This document shows positions 52,148 through 61,888 of a stretch of 64,000 nucleotides of DNA, one piece after another. The stretch is taken from the NCBI GenBank assembly GCA_035379625.1, contig DAOSVM010000012.1, positions 1 through 64,000 on the forward strand, given 5' to 3'. Numbering within the stretch: position 1 is the first letter of the stretch; each line of letters begins with the position of its first letter. The DNA is from DAOSCP01 sp035379625. GTDB taxonomy: Bacteria; Bacteroidota; Ignavibacteria; Ignavibacteriales; DAOSCP01. Position numbers and translations under genes: made by a program. The notes beneath the pieces are model-generated. The model made no database searches and was not told the origin of the DNA. It worked only from the letters and a program-made list of their open reading frames with translations.

Positions 52148-53674
52148 ATGTTTCAAAAAACCGTTAGTTTGTTTTTTTTTTCAATATTTCTTATCTTTAT
52201 AAGTTACAAAAATAGGGATTATTTGTTGGTTAATGATATTAAATATGCTTTTGGTTATTTACTTATTATATCTTTTGTAATTAAAATTTTAGATATTTTC
52301 CGAAAAAAAGATATTCTTACAAATGCAATTTCAAGAAAAATATTGCATATTATTGCTTGCATAATGATAGCATACTCACCATTTATTATTGAAAATATCT
52401 ATTTAAACTTATCACTTTTTAGTTTGGTCCTTATTATTGTTTCCTTAATCCATAATAAAAATATTTTACAGACATTCACTGTTGCATCTGATAATTATGG
52501 AATTATCTTACTGCCACTATCTTATGTTATAATCTATGGAATTTTAGGTTTTGAATACAGAGAGATTGTAAAAATAAGCTATTTAATCCTTGGTATTTCT
52601 GATGGTCTTGCAGGATTAACAGGAATGTTATTTGCTAACAAATTTTATAAAATTACAAAAGATACAAAAAGTTATTTAGGTTCAGTAGTATTTTTAATAA
52701 CCTCTTTAGCAATATTCTATTGGCAATTAAACGATAAAATAACAGATACACAACAGCTCAGATTGACAATTTTATTTTTAGCTTATTTATTGACAGCAAT
52801 AGAAGCAGCATCCTCTTATGGATTGGATAATTTATTTGTTCCAATTGTTACAAGCTTAATGTTATATGTATTGAGCTATAATGAGAATTATTTCTATGTA
52901 TATAATTTACATATTAATTTCTTTATTTCAACTCTTGCAGCATATTTATCATATAAATATAAATTCCTAAAAAAAGATGGTGCTTTTGGGGCTTTTATTT
53001 TAGCATTTGCTTTACTAAGTTTTGGAAGTTGGAAATGGATAATTCCCGTTTTAACATTTTTCTTCCTATCATCAATTCTATCAAAATTAAGGAAAAAAGT
53101 AAATAATGATGTTGAACTTAATTTTGAAAAATCCGATACCAGAGATATTTATCAGGTATTTGCAAATGGTGGTTTAGGAATTCCTTTAGTACTGTTATAT
53201 TACTTCTATAATAATGAAATATTTTATATTGCTTTTGTAGTTTTTATTGCTGCAGCAACTGCAGATACTTGGGCTACCGAAATAGGAACTATGTTCAAAA
53301 CAACAACATATTCAATAAAAAATTTCAAAAAAGTTAAACCTGGGGTATCAGGTGGTGTTTCTTATGTCGGAACTTTTGGTAGTTTTTTAGGGGCAACATT
53401 AATTAGTTATACAGCTTATTTATATCATCAAAGCTTTAAATATTTTATCATAATAGCTTTATTAGGATTTGCAGGATCTATTATTGATAGTTTAATAGGT
53501 GCTTTTTGGCAGAATCAAAATATATGTACGCAATGTCATTCAATAACAGAAAGAAAAGTTCATTGCGGAATTAAAACCGAGCATAATTCGGGTATCCATT
53601 GGTTAAATAATGATTTAGTCAATTTTATTTCAAATTTTATTGTATCATTACTTATTTTTTTAACAATTTTATAG
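52148..53674 (+). CDS. Fused dolichol/phytol kinase-like and DUF92 (phytyl-phosphate kinase-like) membrane protein
   Basis: This 508-residue protein has about a dozen membrane segments in two halves. The first (1-230) resembles polyprenol/phytol kinases (VTE5-like): ISRKILHIIACIMIAYSP (about 60-77) and LGISDGLAGLTGMLF (about 149-163). The second (258-508) is a DUF92 domain, the family of plant VTE6: KKDGAFGAFILAFALLSFG, AATADTWATEIGTMF (about 369-383), GVSGGVSYVGTFGS and GFAGSIIDSLIGAFWQ. Together they could phosphorylate a prenyl alcohol twice, giving a diphosphate for lipid or quinone side chains. The substrate is inferred from the plant homologues. It is divergent from the ppx gene. Confidence 0.82.
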   Translation: MFQKTVSLFFFSIFLIFISYKNRDYLLVNDIKYAFGYLLIISFVIKILDIFRKKDILTNAISRKILHIIACIMIAYSPFIIENIYLNLSLFSLVLIIVSLIHNKNILQTFTVASDNYGIILLPLSYVIIYGILGFEYREIVKISYLILGISDGLAGLTGMLFANKFYKITKDTKSYLGSVVFLITSLAIFYWQLNDKITDTQQLRLTILFLAYLLTAIEAASSYGLDNLFVPIVTSLMLYVLSYNENYFYVYNLHINFFISTLAAYLSYKYKFLKKDGAFGAFILAFALLSFGSWKWIIPVLTFFFLSSILSKLRKKVNNDVELNFEKSDTRDIYQVFANGGLGIPLVLLYYFYNNEIFYIAFVVFIAAATADTWATEIGTMFKTTTYSIKNFKKVKPGVSGGVSYVGTFGSFLGATLISYTAYLYHQSFKYFIIIALLGFAGSIIDSLIGAFWQNQNICTQCHSITERKVHCGIKTEHNSGIHWLNNDLVNFISNFIVSLLIFLTIL

Positions 53675-53678
53675 TACT

Positions 53679-56624
53679 ATGAAAAAAATTCTACTAATAC
53701 TAATATTTTTTATTAGTTTTTTATATTCACAAGAAAATATTTATTATAAAGCTTTAAAACTTTATAATTTAGGTTATTATGCCGAAGCTTATGATTATTT
53801 TGAGAAAATAGATAAAAGTAAAGTTTCAGAGCAAATTAAAGTTGCTTCTATAAATTATTATAAAGCAAATTGTCTTTTGAATATAGGCATTGTAGATGGA
53901 GCTGTTTCAGAATTAGAAAAATTAGTGAATTATGAACCATATTCTTACTTCTTCAATGAAGCTTTGTTTAGTTTAATCAATATTTATTATAACAATAAAA
54001 ATTATGATAAAGTAATAGAAAAAGCTAACTTACTATTTAATTCGAGAACAAATTTTAAGGATTTAGGAACAGCATACTTTTTAGTTGGCCAAACATATTT
54101 TCAGAAAAAACAATTTGATAGCGCTATAGTTAATTATCAAAAAGCTTTAAATTACTTTCAAACAAATCGTAATATACCAGCAACTTATTTTTCTTTAGCT
54201 TACACATACGAACTAATAAATGATTATAAAAATGCTGTAAAATATTATGAATTACTTTTATCATATTTTTCTAATTCTCAACTTGCTCCTTCTGCTACAG
54301 TTAGAATTGCTATATGCTATTATAAATTAAAGGATTACGAAAATGCTATTGTCGAATTAAAAGATACAGTAATTACATCTCTTCCCAAAAACAATAAAAT
54401 TGAAGCTAATTATATTTTAGCAAATGCTTATTTCCAAAATTCAGATTTTGAAAGATGTATTGAAACCATTAATTATTGTTTAAAAAATTATCCAAGTAAT
54501 TATTTATCGAAAGAAATAAGATTTACTCTTGCTTTTGCTTATTTCCAACAAAAAAACTATAACGAAGCTTTTAAAATTTTTAATTTACTTTCTAAATACA
54601 AAGATACTATTTCCAGCTACGCTTTATATTGGAGTGCCGAATGTAAAAGGTACGAAAATAAATATGCCGAAGCATTACAATATTACGAAGAATATATGAA
54701 TAAATATCCATATGGATTACAAATTAATGACGTTAAACTTAATATTGCTAATATTTATATCATACGAAATGAGTTTAATAAAGCTTCAAAAATACTTGTG
54801 GATTTATTAAATAATTCAAATCCTCAATTTCATCCTAAAATATTAATATCTTTTGGAGAACTGTATTTAAAGGATAATAAAATAAATATTGCTTATAACT
54901 ATTTTAATTCTGCTGAAGCGAAAGCAAACGACCAATTTATTATATTTCGAGCTAAATTTGGGAAAGCTATAATTGCTTATCAGAGAAACAAATATGAAGA
55001 AGCATTATTTTATTTAAATGAAATTAAAAATTACAACTTTGATAAAAATTTAATTAATTTCTATTTTGGAGAAATAGAACTTGCAAAAGGTAATTATACA
55101 ACTGCGATTAAATATTATGATTTAGTTAAAAGTTCAGATTATCAGAAATATGTAATATATGGGAAAGCATACGCTTATTTTAATTCCAAAGACTATGAAA
55201 ATGCTAAATATTTATTCGAGGATTATGTAAAAAATTACAGCAAAGAACCTAATATTTATGATGCACAAATAAGGTTGGCAGATTGTTATTATGCTTTGAA
55301 AAAGTATAAAGAAGCTAATACAATTTATTCAGAAGTTTTTTCCAAAAAAAATAGCAACTTTAATGATGATTACGCTCAATATCAATATATTCAATCATTA
55401 TATAGAGCAGGTAATTTTCAAGCCGCATTAGAAGAATTATCAAATTTTCAGAAAAAATATCCTAATTCTAAATATATTACAGAAGCAATATATTTAAATG
55501 GTTGGATTTATGCTCAAAAAGAAGATTATTCAATAGCTTTATCCCATTACAAAAAATTAATTCAAAAATATTCAGATGCACCTATTATTCCAATCGTATT
55601 ATTATCAACAGGTGATATATACTATAATTTAGGAAAATATGATTCAAGTTTAGTTTATTATCAAAGAGTTGTGAAAAATTATGATGATACTACTTATATC
55701 TCAAACGCATTAAATGGTATCATTTACATTGCTACAAACAATAATGATTTAAACTTAGCTAAAAATCTGTTTGATGGTTTTGTAAATATCAAAAATGATG
55801 ATAAAATTAAGGAAGTTATAAGATACAAATCAGTTGAAATGTTTTTTAATGCAGGCGATTATTCAAATACGATAAATTCAGCAAAGGTTTATTTGGATTC
55901 AGTTAAAGAATCTAGTAACAAAGTTCAAATATATTATTGGTTAGGTTATTCTTACAGTAAGTTAAAAATGTACGAAGATGCAAAATCTTCATTTACAAAA
56001 ATTATTGATAATTATAAAGATGATGTATTAGCTATTGATGCTGCTATCGAATTGGGGAAAATCTATTCTCGAGAGAAAGATTATGATAACGAAATAAAAA
56101 CATATGAAAAAGTAATATCTTATTTCCCTGAAGATGAAAAAATAGCTGAACTATATTACAAAAAAGGTTTAGCTTGTTTACAAAAAGGGGATATCTCAGA
56201 AGCTGTTGCATCATTTAATGATATAATTATTTACTTTGATCAAAGTCCATTTGTTAATAAAGCTAAATATGAGCTAGCATCCTTAGAACTTTCTAAGAAA
56301 AATTATTCATCCGCTGAAAACGTTTTTACCGAGCTTTCTTTAATACAAAATGACGATGTAAGTGTAAAAGCTCAGTTTAATCTTGGCGTTTCACAAATGG
56401 AGCAGCAAAATTATAGTAATGCAATAAGTAATTTTATAAGGATCATAAATTTTTATCCTGATTATCCTGAATGGCACATAAAAGCATATTTTAAAATTGC
56501 TGAATGTTATGAAATATTAAAAGATATTGATAATGCAAAAAAAATTTATAATACTATAATACAATTAAATTTTAATCAAGAATATACAAAAGAAGCTCAG
56601 AAAAAATTAAAGACATTAAAATGA
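53679..56624 (+). CDS. Large secreted TPR-repeat protein
   Basis: This 981-residue protein has a short signal peptide (about 1-18, ending YSQ) and then some twenty or more tetratricopeptide repeats filling almost the whole length, for example YYKALKLYNLGYYAEAYDYF (about 24-43) and YYKKGLACLQKGDISEAVAS near 830. It is presumably a periplasmic scaffold, similar in layout to the YbgF/CpoB and BamD-like proteins that work with Tol or Ton systems. It starts 4 bp after the preceding kinase-like gene and overlaps the next gene by 4 bp; the genes after it encode a barrel candidate and a Ton complex. Confidence 0.9.
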   Translation: MKKILLILIFFISFLYSQENIYYKALKLYNLGYYAEAYDYFEKIDKSKVSEQIKVASINYYKANCLLNIGIVDGAVSELEKLVNYEPYSYFFNEALFSLINIYYNNKNYDKVIEKANLLFNSRTNFKDLGTAYFLVGQTYFQKKQFDSAIVNYQKALNYFQTNRNIPATYFSLAYTYELINDYKNAVKYYELLLSYFSNSQLAPSATVRIAICYYKLKDYENAIVELKDTVITSLPKNNKIEANYILANAYFQNSDFERCIETINYCLKNYPSNYLSKEIRFTLAFAYFQQKNYNEAFKIFNLLSKYKDTISSYALYWSAECKRYENKYAEALQYYEEYMNKYPYGLQINDVKLNIANIYIIRNEFNKASKILVDLLNNSNPQFHPKILISFGELYLKDNKINIAYNYFNSAEAKANDQFIIFRAKFGKAIIAYQRNKYEEALFYLNEIKNYNFDKNLINFYFGEIELAKGNYTTAIKYYDLVKSSDYQKYVIYGKAYAYFNSKDYENAKYLFEDYVKNYSKEPNIYDAQIRLADCYYALKKYKEANTIYSEVFSKKNSNFNDDYAQYQYIQSLYRAGNFQAALEELSNFQKKYPNSKYITEAIYLNGWIYAQKEDYSIALSHYKKLIQKYSDAPIIPIVLLSTGDIYYNLGKYDSSLVYYQRVVKNYDDTTYISNALNGIIYIATNNNDLNLAKNLFDGFVNIKNDDKIKEVIRYKSVEMFFNAGDYSNTINSAKVYLDSVKESSNKVQIYYWLGYSYSKLKMYEDAKSSFTKIIDNYKDDVLAIDAAIELGKIYSREKDYDNEIKTYEKVISYFPEDEKIAELYYKKGLACLQKGDISEAVASFNDIIIYFDQSPFVNKAKYELASLELSKKNYSSAENVFTELSLIQNDDVSVKAQFNLGVSQMEQQNYSNAISNFIRIINFYPDYPEWHIKAYFKIAECYEILKDIDNAKKIYNTIIQLNFNQEYTKEAQKKLKTLK

Positions 56625-58204
56625 AAAAAATAATATTTTTAATATTTGTACTAATTTTACCTTTATTGGCTCAAGATAATAGAAATGTTGAGTTGCCAGA
56701 TTTTGTTATTATTGGTAAAAGAAAAACTCAATTACCAACTAAAGAAAAACTTAAAGTTGCTGGCAGCATATTTACTGATGAATACTTAAAACCTGCTATT
56801 CCTTTAGATTATTTAAAAATTAGTGATTTTAAAAATATCAATATTGAAATTCCTAATAATGCTGAGAATAATAAATTAAATGGAAGATTAGATTTCGGAT
56901 TAGGTTTTTATACTTGGCCTGAAGTTGAATTAATGATATCAAAATCATTTAAGAATTCATATTTAATAACAGACTTGTATGGCATTAATGAAAGAGAATA
57001 TACTAAAAAATCAGGTGTTAATAATTTAAAAATAAATGCGTTATATAATCTTTTTATCCCAAATGATTATGATTTCCTACCTAATTCTAAAATGAGTTTG
57101 GGTGGGGGTTATGATAGAAAAATTTCTAATTTTTTTGCTTCCAAGTTTGAAAATATTCAAAATCATTCACGAACCACTCATAATTTATATTTTTCTGCTG
57201 CATTAGAAAATAAAAATTATGATAATTTCCAATTTTCAATAAACTATAATCAACATTTCTTATTCCTTGATCATATTAAAAATAAAGATTATGAAAATAT
57301 ATTAAAATTTAATTTCTTTCCATCAGTTAAAATTTATGATTTTATATTACAGGATGATTTTGACTACAAAAACCAAAGTTTCTTTTCTAATGATTCTCTA
57401 CTTTCAGATACTTATTTATTGGATAATACATTTAAATTGAAATATAATATAAGTAATAATTTCGCTTTAATGTTGGGTATTTATTCATCAGCGTATCAAG
57501 GGGAAAAAATATTTGTAAGACCGCATATTTCTTATAATTGGAGAATTGATGATTATTTATGGTTTAAGGGAGAATATTCACCAAGAAAAAATCTTTTAAC
57601 GGTTAATGATATATTACAACAAAATTTTTACGCAAGTTTAAATGAAAAAACAATACTAAATACTCAAACATATTCATTCAAATTTGCTTTAGATTATCAA
57701 TATTACAAATATTTACAAAATATTTTTGCTATAAATATCAATAAATATAAAAAATTTTATTATTACTCATATAATGATAGTTTAGCAAATTATGATTTAA
57801 TTAATACTAAGGCAAGTGAATTCAATATACAAAATACTTTAATATATAATACATTATACTATGGTCTTTTAACTTCTATTATTGATTTAAATATTGTTAA
57901 GGATGATAATAATAAAAAAATACCATTTATTCCTTTATTGAATATACAATTCATATATCAATATAATTATGGGAATTTTACATTTGAGCCTAATGTAAAT
58001 ATTGCGATTAAAAGCTATACTGATCTTAAAAATAACGAAAATAAAAATTTTATTGATTTGGGAATAAAGACAAGTTATAAATTTGCACAAAATGCTGATA
58101 TCTTTATTAAATTTAACAATATAACAAATTCTAAAAATTATTTGTATAATTATTATTTGCAAAAGAAATTTGAAGTTTTAGGTGGCTTAATCTATAAATG
58201 GTAA
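56621..58204 (+). CDS. Outer-membrane beta-barrel candidate with a TonB-box-like N-terminus
   Basis: A 527-residue protein with a signal peptide (about 1-17, ending LLAQ). Directly after it comes RNVELPDFVIIGKRKTQLP, which looks like the start of TonB-dependent receptors or a TonB box. From about 85 to the end it alternates polar and aromatic residues in short strands (LNGRLDFGLGFYTWPEVEL, KYLQNIFAININKYKKFYYY) and ends in a final strand VLGGLIYKW with terminal aromatic residue, so an outer-membrane beta-barrel is likely. There is no recognisable plug domain of receptors. The ATG overlaps the stop of the TPR gene. Confidence 0.7.
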   Translation: MKKIIFLIFVLILPLLAQDNRNVELPDFVIIGKRKTQLPTKEKLKVAGSIFTDEYLKPAIPLDYLKISDFKNINIEIPNNAENNKLNGRLDFGLGFYTWPEVELMISKSFKNSYLITDLYGINEREYTKKSGVNNLKINALYNLFIPNDYDFLPNSKMSLGGGYDRKISNFFASKFENIQNHSRTTHNLYFSAALENKNYDNFQFSINYNQHFLFLDHIKNKDYENILKFNFFPSVKIYDFILQDDFDYKNQSFFSNDSLLSDTYLLDNTFKLKYNISNNFALMLGIYSSAYQGEKIFVRPHISYNWRIDDYLWFKGEYSPRKNLLTVNDILQQNFYASLNEKTILNTQTYSFKFALDYQYYKYLQNIFAININKYKKFYYYSYNDSLANYDLINTKASEFNIQNTLIYNTLYYGLLTSIIDLNIVKDDNNKKIPFIPLLNIQFIYQYNYGNFTFEPNVNIAIKSYTDLKNNENKNFIDLGIKTSYKFAQNADIFIKFNNITNSKNYLYNYYLQKKFEVLGGLIYKW

Positions 58205-58205
58205 T

Positions 58206-59876
58206 ATGAAATTTAAAAAAGAAATACTTAGTAAAATTCAGATAAATTTATTATTAAATGAAATTGATAGTGAAAAATTTAAGTCGATATTTATAATTTC
58301 TATTGTTGATTTATTACGAAATAATAAGCAAATTCAAATAATACCCTTTAATAAGTTACAATTGAAAGAAAATAATATTGTTGAAAATATTGTAACATTT
58401 TTAAAAACTATAAATGATAATAAAGTTGATGAAGAGGAGTTATTACTAGGTTTTGTTCCTGAAGAAATTAAAGAATCTTTAAAATACAATGTTTTGTTAG
58501 AAATAATTGAAAGAATAAAAAAATATTTATTAAAGCAAAAATTTCAAAAAAGTAAAATAAAAAATCTTCATACAATACAGAATATTGAGATTCAAAATTA
58601 CGATGAGAATGAAATATTTTTTATTCCGCAACTAAAGAAAAAGAGTGAAACGAAATTAACAGAATTTAATCAAAAAGATGAAAAGGGGAAAATTGATTTA
58701 GCAAATGAGACAGTAGTTCCTGAAAATATTGCAAATGTAGATTTTTCTATTCAAGAAGATGTTGTGGTTGAAAATCAGGAATTAAATTTAGAAAGCAATG
58801 ACATAAATACTTCTGAAGAGATTCAAAGTGTTAATGAAGAAATAAATAATGATGTTCAAGAGAACAATGAAGAATATACAGAATTTACTGAAGAGGATAG
58901 TTTCAGTAAGCCTAAGATAGATTTTGGTGAAAGGGAAGGATTATTAGAGGATTTTGTTGACGATATATCTTTTACTGAGACAGAAATAGAATTAGAAGAT
59001 GAGGTAGCTGAAGAAATTAAGCCATTAAGTGAAGACAAAGAGTTATTAGAAATAATTTCTATAGCACAGGAAAGTTCAAATAACCAACCAATTAATTTGC
59101 CTAAAGAAAATGAAGTTAAGAAAAAAGGAATATTTGAAAAAATAAAAATATGGTGGGTAAAAAAACAAATTAACAAAAGTTTTTCTGTAAATGTAAAACC
59201 ACCGAAAGAAAAGAAAAGTAAGAAAGTAAAAGAAATTAAAGAGATTACTAGTTCCTTAGAAGATAAAATTGTAATAGAAAATAAAGTAGAAGATAAAGTA
59301 GAAAAAGTTAAGCCCAAAAAAGAAAAAAATAAACTATTTACTAAATTTGCAGTTTCAGACAAGATTAAGGGGAAATTATCATTAATTCAAATATTAACAT
59401 TTGAAGATGTTAAATCCGGAATAATATTTTACTTTACTATATCAATTTTATTCGCTGGTTTAGGAGCTGGATATTGGTTTTATGTTTATAAAATGAATAA
59501 AAGTGATAATATTTTTAATCAGGTGAATCCTTCAGATGAAAAAATCCCGATTAAAATGATAATAATAGAAAGAGATAATACAATACCTGCTGATGAATTT
59601 ATTGTAGAAGAAATAAATCAAATAAACTTGGATGAAAAAAATACTGCACCAAGTGAAATAAAAAAAGAAAGTAATATAGATGATACAAAAAAAACTACTA
59701 AATCTGATGCTAAAGAACAAAAAAATGTAATAGTTAAACAAATGTCTGCTTGGAGTTCCGAGGAGAAAGCAGAAATAGAGGTTAAAAAATATAAGAAACA
59801 AGGTTATGATGCTTTTATTGAAAAAGCAATTATAAATGGGATGGAAATTTATAGGGTAAAAATTAGAACAAAATAG
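58206..59876 (+). CDS. Membrane protein with acidic/basic linker and an incomplete SPOR domain
   Basis: This 556-residue protein has a helical N-terminal region (1-140), a long acidic stretch (about 150-310) and a basic stretch (about 315-395) in the cytosol, one transmembrane helix (about 402-425) and a periplasmic tail. Residues 508-556 (MSAWSSEEKAEIEVKKYKKQ, then GYDAFIEKAI and YRVKIRTK) match the first part of a SPOR peptidoglycan-binding domain but stop after about 49 of the usual 70 residues. Bacteroidota SPOR proteins with an N-terminal helical domain are similar in layout. It lies 11 bp before the ExbB-like gene, in the same operon. Confidence 0.78.
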   Translation: MKFKKEILSKIQINLLLNEIDSEKFKSIFIISIVDLLRNNKQIQIIPFNKLQLKENNIVENIVTFLKTINDNKVDEEELLLGFVPEEIKESLKYNVLLEIIERIKKYLLKQKFQKSKIKNLHTIQNIEIQNYDENEIFFIPQLKKKSETKLTEFNQKDEKGKIDLANETVVPENIANVDFSIQEDVVVENQELNLESNDINTSEEIQSVNEEINNDVQENNEEYTEFTEEDSFSKPKIDFGEREGLLEDFVDDISFTETEIELEDEVAEEIKPLSEDKELLEIISIAQESSNNQPINLPKENEVKKKGIFEKIKIWWVKKQINKSFSVNVKPPKEKKSKKVKEIKEITSSLEDKIVIENKVEDKVEKVKPKKEKNKLFTKFAVSDKIKGKLSLIQILTFEDVKSGIIFYFTISILFAGLGAGYWFYVYKMNKSDNIFNQVNPSDEKIPIKMIIIERDNTIPADEFIVEEINQINLDEKNTAPSEIKKESNIDDTKKTTKSDAKEQKNVIVKQMSAWSSEEKAEIEVKKYKKQGYDAFIEKAIINGMEIYRVKIRTK

Positions 59877-59887
59877 GGAGTAATAAA

Positions 59888-60514
59888 ATGGCTATTGTAG
59901 AATGGTTCTTGAAAGGTGGTGCATTGATGTGGCCTATTTTAATTTTATCTATTGTAGGTGTGGCTATAATTATTGAAAAATATTTGTTAATGAATAAAAT
60001 ACAAAATAAAATGTCTTCATTTTGGGATAAAGTAAATATTCTAATAAAAAATAATGATATAAAAGGTGCTGTAAATCTTTGTTTAAATGATAAGTCACCT
60101 GCAGCAAATATCTTTTTTGAAGGTTTAAGAAAATTAAAATTTGGTCACGAAAGAGTAAAAGAAGCTATGGAAGCAGCAGGAAGAAATGAAGTTTATAAAA
60201 TGCAAAAAGGATTAACTTTACTTGCAACAATTGCAGGTGTTGCTCCAATGTTAGGTTTTTTAGGAACAGTTACTGGTTTATCAACAGCTTTTAGTATTAT
60301 TGAATCATTACAAGGTGCAGTATCTCCTGGTGATTTAGCAGGCGGTATTTATCAAGCATTGATTACAACAATTTTCGGATTATTTGTTGGTATTCCTTGT
60401 TTAATTTTTTATAATCTTATTAACGCTAAAATGAAGAGAATAATATTAAATATGGAATATCAAGCATCTGAAATATTGGATACATTGCAGGAACAACAAT
60501 TAACTAATCAATAG
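59888..60514 (+). CDS. MotA/TolQ/ExbB proton channel protein
   Basis: A 208-residue inner-membrane protein with three transmembrane helices (about 12-32, 115-140 and 158-180), the ExbB/TolQ topology. The long cytosolic loop and the conserved GLTLLATIAGVAPMLGFLGT (about 108-127), then TVTGLSTAFSII and LAGGIYQALITTIFGLFVGI (about 150-169), identify the family. With the following ExbD-like protein it forms the proton channel that energises a TonB-like protein across the periplasm. GGAGT precedes the ATG. Confidence 0.94.
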   Translation: MAIVEWFLKGGALMWPILILSIVGVAIIIEKYLLMNKIQNKMSSFWDKVNILIKNNDIKGAVNLCLNDKSPAANIFFEGLRKLKFGHERVKEAMEAAGRNEVYKMQKGLTLLATIAGVAPMLGFLGTVTGLSTAFSIIESLQGAVSPGDLAGGIYQALITTIFGLFVGIPCLIFYNLINAKMKRIILNMEYQASEILDTLQEQQLTNQ

Positions 60515-60521
60515 GTAAAAT

Positions 60522-60926
60522 ATGAATTTTGATTTAGACGATAAATCAACAATAGTAGAATTCAGTCATTCTTCATTAACAGATATTGTAATGAGTTTAC
60601 TAATATTTTTCTTATTAACTTCACAATTTGTTGTTTTAACAGGCGTAAAAGTTAAATTACCAGGGAGCAATGCAAATACTAATTCAGATGCTGCTCAAAT
60701 AGTTGTAGTAATTTCTGAGGATCAAAAATATTATGTAAATACCGATTTTGTTATGCCAGAAGAACTAGAACAAAAAATTAAATCTTTAAAGTTGAAAACG
60801 AATAATGATAATTTAATAATAAAAGCTGATAAAAATGTTCCTATTGAGTTAGTTATTAAAGCGATAGATGCAGCTAAATTAGCAGGGATGAATAAATTTA
60901 CTATTCAGACTGAAAAGAAAATATGA
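60522..60926 (+). CDS. ExbD/TolR biopolymer transport protein
   Basis: This 134-residue protein has one transmembrane helix (about 19-38) carrying the conserved Asp of the proton path (SSLTDIVMSLLIFFLL). A periplasmic domain with VKVKLPGSNAN, then IVVVISEDQKYYVN and LIIKADKNVPIELVIKAIDA follows, as in ExbD/TolR. The partner ExbB-like gene lies 7 bp upstream and the TonB-like gene overlaps by 4 bp, so the three are one transcriptional unit. Confidence 0.94.
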   Translation: MNFDLDDKSTIVEFSHSSLTDIVMSLLIFFLLTSQFVVLTGVKVKLPGSNANTNSDAAQIVVVISEDQKYYVNTDFVMPEELEQKIKSLKLKTNNDNLIIKADKNVPIELVIKAIDAAKLAGMNKFTIQTEKKI

Positions 60927-61588
60927 CAATAGATAAATCTTTACAGAAAAAAGCCTATATTTATTCAATTATAATACATTTATTAATATTTTTAATTGTG
61001 TTATTTCTTATACCAAAACCAAAATCTAAAACAATTGATATTCTTGAAATTCAAATAGGTGATAGATTTGGTGAAGGGCAGGGATTAGGTATGAAAGGAG
61101 AACCACTAAATGAAAAAATTGAACACCCCAAAACACAAGTTGAAAAAGAAAGTGCTGTAGAAGATAAAACAAAAAAAAATGTTGATGTACCTAAAACAAA
61201 AGCGCAATTTGATGAACCTAAAATTTCTCAAAAAAATAAAGTTGATAATTCTAAAGTAAAAAATGAATCAACAACGCAGAGCGCCAGCGAAACTTCTGGA
61301 AATCAAGGTTCTGGTTTTGATATACAATGGGGCGGAAAAGGAAAGAGAAAAATATATAAATATATTATTCCTCAATATCCTGATGGCGTTCAGGTGGAGG
61401 CAAATGTAAAATTAAGATTTACTATCTTACCAGATGGATCAGTTACAAGAATTACTCCTTTAGTTAAAACTCACCCAATTTTGGAGAGTGTTTCGATGAA
61501 TGCTCTTTCCAAATGGAGATTTGAGCCTCTTGATGATGGAGATTATGAACAAACAGTAACTATTATTTTCCCATTTCGTCTGAAATAA
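60923..61588 (+). CDS. TonB-family energy transducer
   Basis: A 221-residue protein with an N-terminal membrane anchor (about 11-29), a charged linker rich in Lys, Glu and Pro (30-135) and a C-terminal TonB domain (about 140-221): IIPQYPDGVQVEANVKLRFT, LPDGSVTRITPL, MNALSKWRFEPL and QTVTIIFPFRLK. It carries the force of the ExbB/ExbD channel to an outer-membrane partner, probably the beta-barrel protein encoded 3 kb upstream. Its last 26 bp overlap the convergent minus-strand membrane protein gene. Confidence 0.93.
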   Translation: MTIDKSLQKKAYIYSIIIHLLIFLIVLFLIPKPKSKTIDILEIQIGDRFGEGQGLGMKGEPLNEKIEHPKTQVEKESAVEDKTKKNVDVPKTKAQFDEPKISQKNKVDNSKVKNESTTQSASETSGNQGSGFDIQWGGKGKRKIYKYIIPQYPDGVQVEANVKLRFTILPDGSVTRITPLVKTHPILESVSMNALSKWRFEPLDDGDYEQTVTIIFPFRLK

Positions 61589-61886
61589 AATCTTGTCTAT
61601 AATAGAACTTATAAAAATAATATTCAGTAATCGTTAAAGATATTAGTGCAAAAGAAGCCCTATCGAAAATTATATTATATTTTTCATGTACGTATAATAT
61701 TTTAATGCCTTCTTTAGGAATTATAACATTAGCAATCATATTTGTTATACCACCGCCTACAGAAAAAAGTAAAATGATAAGTAAAATGTTTAAAAAAGCA
61801 TTTTGCAAAGAATCATTTTGCCATTTTTTTATGAATATAATAAATAAAAAAATTACATGCGCAGTATAAATTAAAGCGAATAGCAT
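61563..61886 (-). CDS. Small integral membrane protein of unknown function
   Basis: This 107-residue protein has three or four hydrophobic stretches (about 1-19, 33-56 and 77-92) with GGGITNMIANVIIPKEG in the middle. I recognise no family. It overlaps the end of the tonB-like gene on the other strand by 26 bp and follows another membrane protein gene by 2 bp, so the two minus-strand genes are likely co-expressed. Confidence 0.65.
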   Translation of the reverse strand: MLFALIYTAHVIFLFIIFIKKWQNDSLQNAFLNILLIILLFSVGGGITNMIANVIIPKEGIKILYVHEKYNIIFDRASFALISLTITEYYFYKFYYRQDFISDEMGK

Positions 61887-61888
61887 TC

